Positions 50,027 to 58,784 of a stretch of 64,000 nucleotides of DNA are shown here, piece after piece (the stretch's first letter is position 1; each line of letters opens with the position of its first letter). The notes beneath the pieces are model-generated. The model was not told the DNA's origin. It made no database searches and saw nothing but the letters and a program-made list of their open reading frames with translations. Both the position numbers and the translations under genes were made by a program. Source of the DNA: Xanthomonas albilineans (GTDB lineage Bacteria; Pseudomonadota; Gammaproteobacteria; Xanthomonadales; Xanthomonadaceae); NCBI RefSeq assembly GCF_002939705.1, contig NZ_MDCB01000010.1:62001-126000 (forward strand), read 5' to 3'.

Positions 50027-50027
50027 C

Positions 50028-50438
50028 ATGCCCACCAAATCCTTCCGCCGCACCGACCGCGTTGCCGCGCAGATCCGCCGCGATCTCGGCACGATCGTGC
50101 ATGCGGCCGTGCGCGATCATGGCCTGCCGTCGGTCAGCGTCTCCGATGTCGAAGTCACCCGGGACATGGCCCATGCCAAGGTGTTCGTCACCGCGTTGAT
50201 GCCGGAACGCTCGGGCGAGGCGGTCAAGGGGCTGAAAGAACTTGCCCCGCAACTGCGTACCGAGTTGGCGAGGGCGATGAAGTTGCGCCACGTCCCCGAA
50301 TTGCATTTTCATTACGACGATTCGGTCGATCGCGGCGAGCGAATCGACACCTTGCTGCGCGATATGCCCGAACTTCAATCCGGCGTCGAGGCCGAAGGCA
50401 GTGACCCCACCGACGCGCCGGATTCCCCCAAGCACTGA
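50028..50438 (+). CDS. rbfA: 30S ribosome-binding factor RbfA
   Basis: Cold-shock 30S maturation factor, 136 residues, single KH-like domain. Conserved parts are RVAAQIRRDLGTIV, VSVSDVEVTRDMAHAKVFV and RHVPELHFHYDDSVDRGERID. The ATG at 50028 follows the heptad element without an obvious ribosome binding site. truB follows after 157 bases. Confidence 0.95.
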   Translation: MPTKSFRRTDRVAAQIRRDLGTIVHAAVRDHGLPSVSVSDVEVTRDMAHAKVFVTALMPERSGEAVKGLKELAPQLRTELARAMKLRHVPELHFHYDDSVDRGERIDTLLRDMPELQSGVEAEGSDPTDAPDSPKH

Positions 50439-50557
50439 GGGCGTCACCGCTACATGCGGCATGCTGTGCAGCCGCGCGGATTGTCCTTATGCGCTGAGAG
50501 ACACGCCTCGCGCATCGTTGCCCTGCCGCGCGCATCCGGTGCCGTAGTTTCTGCTTT

Positions 50558-50590
50558 CCGGGGTCCTCGGATCCCGAGTCCCGAGTCCCG
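50558..50590 (+). repeat. heptad repeats directly before truB
   Basis: Four to five 7-base units (GGGGTCC, TCGGATC, CCGAGTC, CCGAGTC, CCG) end 5 bases before the truB ATG. No inverted left block is visible in the rbfA-truB gap, so this looks like half of an element. The remainder of the gap (50439-50557) holds no gene. Confidence 0.6.
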
Positions 50591-50595
50591 TCATC

Positions 50596-51522
50596 ATGCC
50601 CCTCATCGGCCCTCGATTGCCGCGCATTGCCTTCCGCCGTCTCGACGGCATCGTGCTGCTGGATAAGCCTGCCGGCATGAGTTCCAACGCGGCGCTACAG
50701 GCGGCGCGACGCCTGTTCCGCGCGGAGAAAGGTGGTCACACCGGCAGCCTGGATCCGCTTGCCACCGGCCTGCTGCCGCTGTGCTTCGGCGAGGCGACCA
50801 AGCTGGCCGGGTTGTTGCTCGGCTCGGCCAAGGCGTATGAGGCCGAGATCGTGCTCGGGGTGACGACAGACAGCGACGATGCCGATGGTGCGGTGTTGCG
50901 CACCCGTCCGCTGCCGCCGCTCGACGCGGCCACGCTGCGGGCGGCACTGGCGCCGCTGCGCGGACGCATCCGTCAGCGTGCGCCGATCTATTCGGCGCTC
51001 AAACAGGGTGGTGAGCCGCTGTACGCGAAGGCGCGCCGCGGCGAAACCATCGAGGCACCGGAACGCGAGGTCGAGGTACAGGCCATCGAGGTACTCGCCC
51101 ATGTCGGCGAGCGCCTGCGATTGCATGTGGTATGCGGCTCCGGCACCTACATCCGCAGCTTGGCCCGCGACCTGGGCGAGACGCTGGGCTGCGGCGCACA
51201 CATTGCCGCGCTGCGGCGTTTGTGGGTGGAGCCGTTCCGCACGCCGCAGATGGTCCCCCTGGAGCGGTTGCAGCAACTTGCCGCGCAGGATCCTGCCGCT
51301 TTGGACGCGCTGCTATTGCCGCTGGCGGCCGGTCTGGCGGATTTTCCGCCGCTGCGGCTGGATGGCGCTGCGGCGCAGCGGTTTCGAATGGGGCAGCGCC
51401 TGCGCGATGCATCGTGGACGCCGGGTCTGGCGGCGGTGTTCGACGCTGAGGGCGAGCCGCTGGGATTGGGTCAAGTCGATGCCGGTGGACTGTTGGCGCC
51501 GCAGCGGATGTTTAATCTGTGA
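50596..51522 (+). CDS. truB: tRNA pseudouridine-55 synthase
   Basis: Makes the universal pseudouridine of the tRNA T loop. The 308-residue protein has the catalytic aspartate in [12 protein letters not shown] (Asp53), [10 protein letters not shown], the substrate-binding [11 protein letters not shown] and the [15 protein letters not shown] motif, with a C-terminal PUA-like domain. The ATG at 50596 follows the heptad repeat. The start is supported by family length. Confidence 0.97.
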   Translation: MPLIGPRLPRIAFRRLDGIVLLDKPAGMSSNAALQAARRLFRAEKGGHTGSLDPLATGLLPLCFGEATKLAGLLLGSAKAYEAEIVLGVTTDSDDADGAVLRTRPLPPLDAATLRAALAPLRGRIRQRAPIYSALKQGGEPLYAKARRGETIEAPEREVEVQAIEVLAHVGERLRLHVVCGSGTYIRSLARDLGETLGCGAHIAALRRLWVEPFRTPQMVPLERLQQLAAQDPAALDALLLPLAAGLADFPPLRLDGAAAQRFRMGQRLRDASWTPGLAAVFDAEGEPLGLGQVDAGGLLAPQRMFNL

Positions 51523-51572
51523 TCCAATCCGATACGTCACGGGGCGAGCTGTCATGACGCTGTCTTAACGTC

Positions 51573-51601
51573 TTGTTCGGAAAAGCCGGGGCCGGTACAA
51601 T
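51573..51601 (+). promoter_or_regulatory. promoter upstream of rpsO
   Basis: TTGTTC (51573-51578), 17-base spacer, TACAAT (51596-51601), in the 193-base truB-rpsO gap. It would give a leader of about 108 bases, room for S15 translational autoregulation. Confidence 0.6.
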
Positions 51602-51715
51602 TCCGCAGCCTTTCCAGGCACACCGCGCTTCGGCGCAATCCTTCGCAATCGGCGAGCCAGGTGGTGCGTCTTCCGCACGTTCCTGCCGGCCCCGCATCTC
51701 AAGAGAAAACGCATC

Positions 51716-51976
51716 ATGTCCATCGACACCCAGAAAGTCATCGAAGAAAACAAGCGCGGCGCCGCCGATACCGGTTCGCCGGAAGTCCAGGTCGCGCTGT
51801 TGACCGCGCGCATCGAGCTGCTGACCGGCCACTTCAAGACCCACAAGAAGGACCACCACAGCCGTCGTGGCTTGCTGCAGATGGTCAACCGCCGCCGCAG
51901 TCTGCTCGACTACCTGAAGAAGAAGGATGGCGAGCGCTATAAGGCGCTGATCGAGAAGCTCGGCCTGCGCCGCTGA
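51716..51976 (+). CDS. rpsO: 30S ribosomal protein S15
   Basis: Primary 16S rRNA-binding protein, 86 residues with the usual four-helix layout: [48 protein letters not shown] and the tail IEKLGLRR. Own promoter upstream and own terminator downstream, while pnp follows on the same strand, the classical rpsO-pnp unit with partial read-through. Confidence 0.98.
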   Translation: MSIDTQKVIEENKRGAADTGSPEVQVALLTARIELLTGHFKTHKKDHHSRRGLLQMVNRRRSLLDYLKKKDGERYKALIEKLGLRR

Positions 51977-51990
51977 GTCAACCAAACCCG

Positions 51991-52025
51991 ACCGCGGCGC
52001 AGCGATGCGCCGCGGTTTTGTTTTG
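51991..52025 (+). terminator. rpsO terminator
   Basis: ACCGCGGCGCA (51991-52001), GCGA loop, TGCGCCGCGGT (52006-52016), then TTTGTTTT. A perfect 11-bp stem with a U-run; likely partial, because pnp is downstream. Confidence 0.9.
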
Positions 52026-52141
52026 GGTAGTACCGTGGTCCGGGGAATGCTCCGCGCCACCGGCCGGACCCCCCCGGCCACCCGCCAACGGCATGGGCCG
52101 TTCGCGGTCCATTTGCAGATAGCATCTTCCAAGGAACCCCC

Positions 52142-54250
52142 GTGGCAAAAATCACCAAAACCTTCCAGTACGGCAAGCACACCGTCACCCTCGAAACCGG
52201 CGAGATCGCCCGCCAGGCTGGCGGTGCCGTCATCGTCAAGATGGACGACACCGTACTGCTGGTCACCGCCGTCGCCGCCAAGAGCGCGCGCGAAGGTCAG
52301 GACTTCTTCCCGCTGACGGTCGACTATCAGGAGAAGTTCTACGCCGGCGGCCGCATCCCCGGTGGCTTCTTCAAGCGCGAGGGCCGTGCGACCGAGAAGG
52401 AGACGCTGATTTCGCGTTTGATCGACCGCCCGATCCGGCCGTTGTTCCCGGAAGACTACAAAAACGAAGTGCAGATCATCGCCACGGTGATGTCGATGAA
52501 CCCGGATATCGACGGCGACATTGCCGCGCTGATCGGCGCGTCGGCTGCGTTGTCGCTCGCGGGTACCCCGTTCAATGGGCCGATCGGCGCCGCCAAGGTC
52601 GGCTACAAGAATGGCGAATACATTCTCAACCCGACGGTGTCGGACCTGAAGGACTCGCAACTCGAACTTGTCGTGGCCGGTACCAGCAACGCGGTGTTGA
52701 TGGTCGAGTCCGAGGCCGCGCTGCTGTCGGAAGACGTGATGCTGGGTGCGGTCACCTTCGGCCACCGCGAGATGCAGAAGGTCATCAACGCGATCAACGA
52801 ACTGACCGCCGAAGCCGGCACCAAGCCGTCCGATTGGGTCGCCCCGGCCAAGAACGCGGCCATGATCGCCGCGCTGAAGGAGGCTGTCGGCGGTCAACTG
52901 GCCGCGGCGTTCCAGGTGCGCGACAAGCTGCAGCGTCGCGATGCGATTGCCGCGATCAAGAAGGACGTGCTGGCGCAGTTGGCGCCGCGCGCCACCGCCG
53001 AGAACTGGGTCGCTGCCGACCTGGCCAAGGAATTCGGTGAGCTGGAATACCAGACCATGCGCGGTTCGGTACTGAGCACCAAGGTGCGTATCGATGGTCG
53101 TGCGCTGGACACCGTGCGTCCGATCAGCGTGAAAGCCGGCGTGTTGCCGCGTACCCATGGATCGGCGCTGTTTACCCGTGGCGAGACGCAGGCGATCGTG
53201 GTCACCACGCTGGGCACCGCCCGCGACGGTCAGGTGATCGATGCGGTCTCCGGCGAATACAAGGAAAACTTCCTGTTCCATTACAACTTCCCCCCGTACT
53301 CGGTGGGCGAGTGCGGCCGCTTCGGTGCGCCCAAGCGTCGCGAAATCGGCCACGGCCGCCTCGCCAAGCGCGGCGTGCTGGCGGTGATGCCGAGCATGGA
53401 AGAGTTTCCGTACACCATTCGCGTGGTTTCGGAAATCACCGAATCCAACGGTTCCTCGTCGATGGCCTCGGTGTGCGGCAGCTCGCTGGCGCTGATGGAC
53501 GCCGGTGTGCCGGTGAAGGCGCCGGTAGCCGGTATCGCCATGGGCCTGGTCAAGGAAGGCAACGACTTTGTGGTGCTGTCGGACATCCTGGGCGATGAAG
53601 ATCACCTGGGCGACATGGACTTCAAGGTCGCTGGTACTGCCGAAGGCGTGTCCGCGTTGCAGATGGACATCAAGATCGAAGGCATCACCGAGGAGATCAT
53701 GAAACAGGCCCTGGCGCAGGCCAAGGCGGGTCGCCTGCATATTCTCGGCGAGATGGCCAGCGCGCTGACCAGCCCGCGTGCGGAACTGAGCGACTACGCG
53801 CCGCGCCTGCTGACGATCAAGATCCATCCTGACAAGATCCGCGAAGTGATCGGCAAGGGCGGTTCGACCATCCAGGCGATCACCAAGGAAACCGGCACCC
53901 AGATCGATATTCAGGATGACGGCACCATCGTCATCGCCTCGGTCAACGCGATCGCCGCGCAGGCCGCCAAGGCCCGCATCGAGCAGATCACCTCGGACGT
54001 GGAGCCGGGCCGGATCTACGAAGGCAAGGTCGCCAAGATCATGGATTTCGGCGCATTCGTCACCATCCTGCCGGGCAAGGATGGCTTGGTCCACGTTTCG
54101 CAGATCTCCAGCGAGCGCGTGGAGAAGGTCGGCGACAAGCTGAAGGAAGGCGACGTGGTCAAGGTCAAGGTGCTGGAAGTCGACAAGCAGGGCCGTATTC
54201 GCCTGTCGATGAAGGCGGTTGAGGAAGGCGAGGGCGTGTCGGCCGAGTAA
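52142..54250 (+). CDS. pnp: polyribonucleotide nucleotidyltransferase (GTG start)
   Basis: Phosphorolytic 3'-5' exoribonuclease of the degradosome. The 702-residue protein has two RNase PH domains ([33 protein letters not shown]), a helical linker, a KH domain ([15 protein letters not shown]) and an S1 domain ([18 protein letters not shown]). The GTG at 52142 follows AAGGAA at 52130-52135, a good ribosome binding site. The leader after the rpsO terminator is about 115 bases; E. coli pnp has an RNase III-processed leader, but no long hairpin was identified here. Confidence 0.98.
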   Translation: MAKITKTFQYGKHTVTLETGEIARQAGGAVIVKMDDTVLLVTAVAAKSAREGQDFFPLTVDYQEKFYAGGRIPGGFFKREGRATEKETLISRLIDRPIRPLFPEDYKNEVQIIATVMSMNPDIDGDIAALIGASAALSLAGTPFNGPIGAAKVGYKNGEYILNPTVSDLKDSQLELVVAGTSNAVLMVESEAALLSEDVMLGAVTFGHREMQKVINAINELTAEAGTKPSDWVAPAKNAAMIAALKEAVGGQLAAAFQVRDKLQRRDAIAAIKKDVLAQLAPRATAENWVAADLAKEFGELEYQTMRGSVLSTKVRIDGRALDTVRPISVKAGVLPRTHGSALFTRGETQAIVVTTLGTARDGQVIDAVSGEYKENFLFHYNFPPYSVGECGRFGAPKRREIGHGRLAKRGVLAVMPSMEEFPYTIRVVSEITESNGSSSMASVCGSSLALMDAGVPVKAPVAGIAMGLVKEGNDFVVLSDILGDEDHLGDMDFKVAGTAEGVSALQMDIKIEGITEEIMKQALAQAKAGRLHILGEMASALTSPRAELSDYAPRLLTIKIHPDKIREVIGKGGSTIQAITKETGTQIDIQDDGTIVIASVNAIAAQAAKARIEQITSDVEPGRIYEGKVAKIMDFGAFVTILPGKDGLVHVSQISSERVEKVGDKLKEGDVVKVKVLEVDKQGRIRLSMKAVEEGEGVSAE

Positions 54251-54276
54251 GTCGCCGACCTCCATTGCGGTTCCAA

Positions 54277-54304
54277 GAAAAAGCGGGCTTCGGCCCGCTT
54301 TTTT
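54277..54304 (+). terminator. pnp terminator
   Basis: AGCGGGC-TTCG-GCCCGCT (54282-54299) preceded by an A-run and followed by TTTTTT, a textbook intrinsic terminator that ends the rimP-pnp cluster and could also work in the opposite direction. Confidence 0.93.
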
Positions 54305-54442
54305 CATGGGCCGCGCGCTGTGAGGCAGGCGTTCGTCCTGAATGCAGCAGGAGGTGTCCAGAGTAAGATCACGTTGCGCTCGCGCATTGTCGGAACGGCG
54401 TGCGTATCGCCGCGTAGCGGCTGCAGGCGGTCTGATCGCAGC

Positions 54443-55792
54443 TCAGTTCAGTGCGTCATCGTCGATCGTTGGATAGCGCGCCAGATGCGCCGACAGTGGA
54501 CCCGGATGTGCCAGGTGGTAACCCTGTCCGTAGCGTGCGCCCAGCGCCTGCAGGGTGATCAATTCGCTTTCGGTCTCGATGCCCTCGATGATCACGTCGG
54601 CGGCGGTTTCGGCGGCGAAGGACAGGATCGCCATTGCGAGCCGTTGACGTCGGGGCTCGGCATCGATGCCACGGGTCAGGGTCAGGTCCAGCTTGATGAT
54701 GTCCGGTGCCAGATGCAGCAGATGGCGCAGGCTGGCGAAGCCGGTGCCGGCATCGTCCAGGGCAATACGCAGGCCCTGGCGTTGCAGTGTGCCGATTTGC
54801 TCGGACAGGCGCGGATAATCCGGCGCCTGCAGTTGTTCGGTGATCTCCAGGACAAGCCGCGACAGATCGTGGCCATGCAACACCTCCTGCAGTTGCGGAT
54901 GCAGCAGTGTTTGCGTGGACACGTTGATCGCCAGGTACAGCGGCGCCGGTAACTGTGCCAGCAACTCCAGCGCCTGCCTTGCCGCGGTCAACTCCAGTTC
55001 CAGTGCCAGCCCGACCCGAGTCGCGTCGTCGAACCAGCGCAGTGGCGGCAGAGCGAGATTGGATGGAAACCGCGACAGCGCCTCCACTCCGACGATGCGT
55101 TGCGACGGTAGCGCCAAGATCGGTTGGGTGACGATCTGCAGACGTGCGTTGGCGACCGTCTCGCGAATGCGCGTGGCGATCGCCGCTTTTTCGCGAAACG
55201 CGTGTTTCTCGGCATTCTGACGGCGCTCGATATCGGTTTGCAGCGCCGCGCGGTCCATCGCCAGCGCCAGCGTCGCGCCGACCAGCGTCGCCAGCATCTC
55301 CAGCGTGCGTACATCCTGTGCGGTATAGGCGAAGCGGTAAGGCGACATCACCTTGAGTACGCCGATGCCGCGTTCGCCGTAGCACAGTGGAACCACTAGC
55401 ATCGACCGCAGTCCGATCTTGCGGCAGGCGCTGCGATCCACGCGTGGATCGGTTTCCGAATCATCGCATTGCAGCACCTGACCACTGCGCATGCACAGGC
55501 CGGATAAACTGCCGATGCTGGGCAGGCGCAAGCCCAGATGGGGCTCGGCGATGCCGCTTGCCGACCAGTACAGCATGTCGCTGCTGTCGCACATTTCCAC
55601 CACGGCGCCGGTGGAGCGGGTCAACTCCTGTGCGCGTCGTGCTACCACGTCGACGACCTGCAGCGGATCTGCGCCGGCGGCGGCGATCTCGCCTTGCGCC
55701 AGAATGATGCGCGACAGCAGCACCGCGTCGTCGTTCGCCGCGATGGGGGTGGGTTGCTGGACCTCGTCCGGAGTGTCGGGTGCCTGTGACAT
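54443..55792 (-). CDS. GAF-EAL c-di-GMP phosphodiesterase
   Basis: A 449-residue cytosolic protein. An N-terminal GAF domain (about residues 35-185) is followed by an EAL domain (about 205-445). Catalytic residues of active phosphodiesterases are all present: Glu237 (EAL), Asn290, Glu316 (LEITEQ), Asp346-Asp347 (LDDAGTG), Lys367 (IKLD), Glu403 and Glu406 (EGIETE), and Gln423. No GGDEF domain is present. It is convergent with pnp and reads away from the DUF3175 gene. The GAF domain may sense a small ligand; which one is unknown. Start ATG at 55792. Confidence 0.92.
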   Translation of the reverse strand: MSQAPDTPDEVQQPTPIAANDDAVLLSRIILAQGEIAAAGADPLQVVDVVARRAQELTRSTGAVVEMCDSSDMLYWSASGIAEPHLGLRLPSIGSLSGLCMRSGQVLQCDDSETDPRVDRSACRKIGLRSMLVVPLCYGERGIGVLKVMSPYRFAYTAQDVRTLEMLATLVGATLALAMDRAALQTDIERRQNAEKHAFREKAAIATRIRETVANARLQIVTQPILALPSQRIVGVEALSRFPSNLALPPLRWFDDATRVGLALELELTAARQALELLAQLPAPLYLAINVSTQTLLHPQLQEVLHGHDLSRLVLEITEQLQAPDYPRLSEQIGTLQRQGLRIALDDAGTGFASLRHLLHLAPDIIKLDLTLTRGIDAEPRRQRLAMAILSFAAETAADVIIEGIETESELITLQALGARYGQGYHLAHPGPLSAHLARYPTIDDDALN

Positions 55793-55894
55793 GTTCGCAT
55801 CATGTGGAAATGCGTTGGAGTGCGGCGATACGTCGGTGCATGTGTGGTGTCGCAGCGTGTGGAACGGCGTCCATCACGCTGCGAGGGGAGGGGC

Positions 55895-56218
55895 TCAGCC
55901 GTTGCTGTCGCTGCCCTTGCGCGGTTTCCCATACAGGCTGCGCAGTTCGTCCTTGGCTTGTTCGAGAATCTTACGGCGATGCGCCGACAACTGATTGCCG
56001 GTGCGATTGATGTAGAAGGTGAGCATCGACATCGCCGATCGATAGGGGCCGGTGCGACGCCGTGCATTCTGATCGGCTGATTGTTTGAGTGATTGCGCGA
56101 TCGAGAGTGGATCGTCGCGCTCGAACACGCTGGGTGTGACACCGAGCGAACGGTGAGAGTCGTTGGATAGGGTCTGGCTCATATGGGGGTTGGACACATT
56201 GGAACTGCTATGTGCCAT
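55895..56218 (-). CDS. DUF3175 family small protein
   Basis: A 107-residue basic protein. The stretch VFERDDPLSIAQSLKQSA followed by PYRSAMSMLTFYINRTGNQL and KILEQAKDELRSLYGK matches what I know of DUF3175, whose function is unknown; members contain several Lys/Arg-rich helices. The ATG at 56218 is supported by AAGGAG on the minus strand (56231-56236 region). A second ATG 12 codons in (56182) is possible. It is upstream of and on the same strand as the EAL gene, 102 bases apart. Confidence 0.75.
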   Translation of the reverse strand: MAHSSSNVSNPHMSQTLSNDSHRSLGVTPSVFERDDPLSIAQSLKQSADQNARRRTGPYRSAMSMLTFYINRTGNQLSAHRRKILEQAKDELRSLYGKPRKGSDSNG

Positions 56219-57547
56219 TGATGGCGCTCCTTGGCGATTGCGGGGGGAAGGGGATGGATTAATAACTGCAAAGTGTGGATGTGCTTGGTGATGCGATGGG
56301 ATGCATATGCCGCGACGCTGATGTGCGCCACGAGCCGAGAAACATGCCGGCACGGATCTGGAAACGGTGCGGTCGCGGCACAATCGGAAACTGCCACGTT
56401 CGCGCGCGATGCGATTTTTCGCATGCGTGCTCGGTGATGTTGTTGTCCGATCGAATGCCGTGTTGCATTTCGTTTCCCGAACTGAAGCTCGCACTGCAAG
56501 TGCAGGCACTAGGCGGGCAGGCATGACCTCATCAACACCATAACCGCGCTCTGCGGCATGCGTGGTAGACAGTGTCATATTCGATGAACGATTAACGGAA
56601 AGCCATTTAAAAAGGCGCTCTTCCTGCAGCTGCGCTTGATGGCGAAGGTAACGTCACCACTGCGTGCTGTAATAGTGCTGTTAGGTTATTTCGCGGTCAT
56701 TGAGGACCAGTGTCGTTGCATGTGGGCGCAGTTGCGCTGCGGCACGAAAGAATTCGTATTTCGTGCGCGCTAATGTGCTTTCGCCGCGCCATCGTGGGGT
56801 TCTGCGTCGCGCTATCGATCCCGTAAAGCGCAGGTTGTGGCATGGGCGCTGATATCTTGCATGCGGAGTGGACTAAGCGCCACGTTAATCGATGCCGTCA
56901 AGAAGCTTGTCCGCGCGCCATGCCTTGTTCGAGGCAGTGGCGCGCGTTTTCATGTGTGATGATGGGTTGCGCAATCGCGCACTTTGTGCGTGTATATTGC
57001 TATTGAAAGCGATTCCAGGCGAAAAATTGCGCAATTTTGGAGCGCTGATGCAAGTGATTTCCGAAGAATTGACCGAGATTGGTTTGCATGGTGCGGGGGC
57101 GTATCGCATTCCACTCTTGTCATCTCCGCGCGCGAATGCATCTGGGTTTTACGATATTCATCGCATGTGTAAGTGATTGCGCTTGAGTTGCTGTGTGTGC
57201 TAACGGCGTCGATGTTCGGGTGCGCATTAATACGTTATATCCGTGGGTATGGGATATATTCAGGTGAAGTATGAAGGTGGGTATGTCGTCGGCGTTGTGC
57301 GGATATGGTTGGGCCGATTTACGCGATGACCATTGGCGTCATTTCGGCGGATTAAAATCCGATTCGCAATGCTGTCTAGGAAGCTCGGGGAAAATTTCCA
57401 GATGCGTTTTGAATCCGAGTCTCTTGTGCGGACGATTGCACAGTCTTTGCTCGATTAATCGCATATGTGTATCGATAATGGTGCTGAAAGCGGTGTGCGT
57501 TGCAGTTATTGGCGGGTCAATCTGATGACGTTCTCGTTGTTGACTCG
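56219..57547. other. gene-poor 1.3-kb region
   Basis: No convincing gene was found here. Short frames exist on both strands (for example 56892-57176 and 57271-57525, both plus) but they have no recognisable family, cross the terminator hairpin at 56912 or lack ribosome binding sites. The sequence looks less GC-biased than its neighbours, with AT-rich runs near 57000-57050 and 57225-57260. It ends at an IS30-like remnant, which suggests old insertion and decay. Confidence 0.5.
56912..56950 (+). terminator. orphan intrinsic terminator
   Basis: CGCGCGCCATGCCT (56912-56925) pairs with AGGCAGTGGCGCGCG (56932-56946) with a single bulged C and a TGTTCG loop, followed by TTTT. No gene ends just upstream on the plus strand, so it may close a small RNA or be left over from a lost gene. 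Confidence 0.65.
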
Positions 57548-57776
57548 CTACCAAGCACAATATGGATCAGCGAAGTAAACATCGTCTGCAATGCAGCGGC
57601 AATGCGCCGATGAGCGGCTGCTATCCAGCACCCAATCGCCGATGCCACCGGTGATCTGCTCCGGACTGAAGTCCTGGGTCAACAATATCTCCATCTTTGC
57701 GATGCGGTCGGCGCCGATGCGTTGACCGCGGGCGCCGGTGCGCACGGATGCGCTGGGCCTGATCTGGGGTAAAGCG
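57548..57776 (-). pseudogene. IS30-family transposase remnant
   Basis: Reading on the minus strand, FTPDQAQRIR appears in one frame (from 57776) and, after a shift, ADRIAKMEILLTQDFSPEQITG in another (from 57745). IS30-type transposases carry a similar order of YRPxQAxxx, a basic linker and a xDWSPEQIxGRL motif. The remnant is under 240 bases, frameshifted, without the catalytic DDE region, and stops being recognisable at 57548. It lies directly behind the Rieske gene stop (57789). Identification rests on two short motifs. Confidence 0.45.
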
Positions 57777-57788
57777 CCGAGTCAACGC

Positions 57789-58121
57789 TCAGCCACGATC
57801 GTCGCGGGTCCACACGCCGCCGTGCTGGAATTTCACTGGAAACTTTGTGACCGGGCCGTAAGCCGGGGCGCATAGCGCGCGGCCATCGCGCACATCGAAA
57901 CGCGCGCCATGCAGCACGCATTCGATGCTGCCCGTGGCGCCGTCGAAGGTGCCTGGTGAGAGTTCGTAGTCTTCGTGGCTGCAGCGATCTTCCAGCGCAT
58001 AGAAGTGTCCATCGAAATTGAACACGACGATCGGTGTGGCGGTCACTTCGTCCCACACCGTTTTCATTTCGCTGGGCAGTAGTTCGCCGTCGGCACAGAC
58101 GAAGGTCCAAGTCTCGCTCAT
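57789..58121 (-). CDS. Rieske [2Fe-2S] ferredoxin-like protein
   Basis: A 110-residue soluble Rieske protein of the type that serves as ferredoxin component of non-haem oxygenases. Cluster ligands are Cys47-x-His49 (RCSHE) and Cys68-x-x-His71 (ECVLHGARF). No oxygenase gene is adjacent. The ATG at 58121 overlaps the GNAT stop by 4 bases. Its place downstream of the suf genes may reflect co-regulation with Fe-S assembly, though a 130-base gap separates GNAT from sufS. Confidence 0.88.
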   Translation of the reverse strand: MSETWTFVCADGELLPSEMKTVWDEVTATPIVVFNFDGHFYALEDRCSHEDYELSPGTFDGATGSIECVLHGARFDVRDGRALCAPAYGPVTKFPVKFQHGGVWTRDDRG

Positions 58122-58654
58122 GCTGCACCCTCCAGCGGCTTTTCCAGTACTTCAAAACGCAGGTCATCGCGCTTGGGTAGGCCGAAGCGTGCATCGCCGT
58201 AGGGGAACGGCTGTTTGATCCCGGTGCGACGGTAGCCGCGGCGTTGGTAGAACGCGATCAATTCGTCGCGCACGTCGATCACGCTCATGCGTATGATGGG
58301 CGCTCGCCACGTCTTCCAGGCGATGCGCTCGGCTTCGGCCAGGACGGCTTTACCCAGCCCGTGGCCTTGCGCCTGCGGTTGCACTGCGAACATGCCGAAG
58401 TAGCCGACATTGTCGGCGGCGGCGATGTGTGCGCAGGCGATCGGCGCACCTTCGTGTTCGGCGAGTAACACCGTGCTGCGTGGACGCAGGATGTCGGCGC
58501 GCAGCAGGTCGCGGTCGATGCGCGGGCCGTCGAGTAAATCGGCTTCGGTGGTCCAGCCGCGACGGCTGCTGTCGCCACGATAGGCCGATGTGACCAGAGC
58601 GGTGATGGCGTCTAGATCGTCGAGGCTGGCATTGCGGAAGGCGAGGTCGTGCAT
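58118..58654 (-). CDS. GNAT family N-acetyltransferase
   Basis: A 178-residue acetyl-CoA-dependent N-acetyltransferase. The fold is indicated by an N-terminal LAFRNASLDDLDAITALV, the central MFAVQPQAQGHGLGKAVL (motif A with QxxGxG) and IAFYQRRGYRRTG (motif B). The substrate is not predictable. It is coupled to the Rieske gene by a 4-base overlap and lies 130 bases after sufS on the same strand. Confidence 0.87.
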   Translation of the reverse strand: MHDLAFRNASLDDLDAITALVTSAYRGDSSRRGWTTEADLLDGPRIDRDLLRADILRPRSTVLLAEHEGAPIACAHIAAADNVGYFGMFAVQPQAQGHGLGKAVLAEAERIAWKTWRAPIIRMSVIDVRDELIAFYQRRGYRRTGIKQPFPYGDARFGLPKRDDLRFEVLEKPLEGAA

Positions 58655-58784
58655 GGGGCGATTATGTCGTAAGGCTGCAATGCGGGAAGCGGTGCGGCAA
58701 CGCCGCAGGGCCCGGTTGTGCTATTCGCTTGTCCAACGGCGAGGTGCTTTTTGCTTTGGTCTTTCAACTTCATCCGTCTTGGCT

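Noticed and set aside
51512-54307. A 931-codon open frame antisense to pnp and rpsO
   Set aside because: It mirrors the third-position GC bias of the real genes; the composition is repetitive His/Arg/Asp-rich and no family is recognisable.
56892-57525. Two short plus-strand frames with a loosely similar CxxILLLKAI-like stretch
   Set aside because: The first crosses the terminator hairpin, both lack ribosome binding sites and known families, and the likeness is too short to support duplication.
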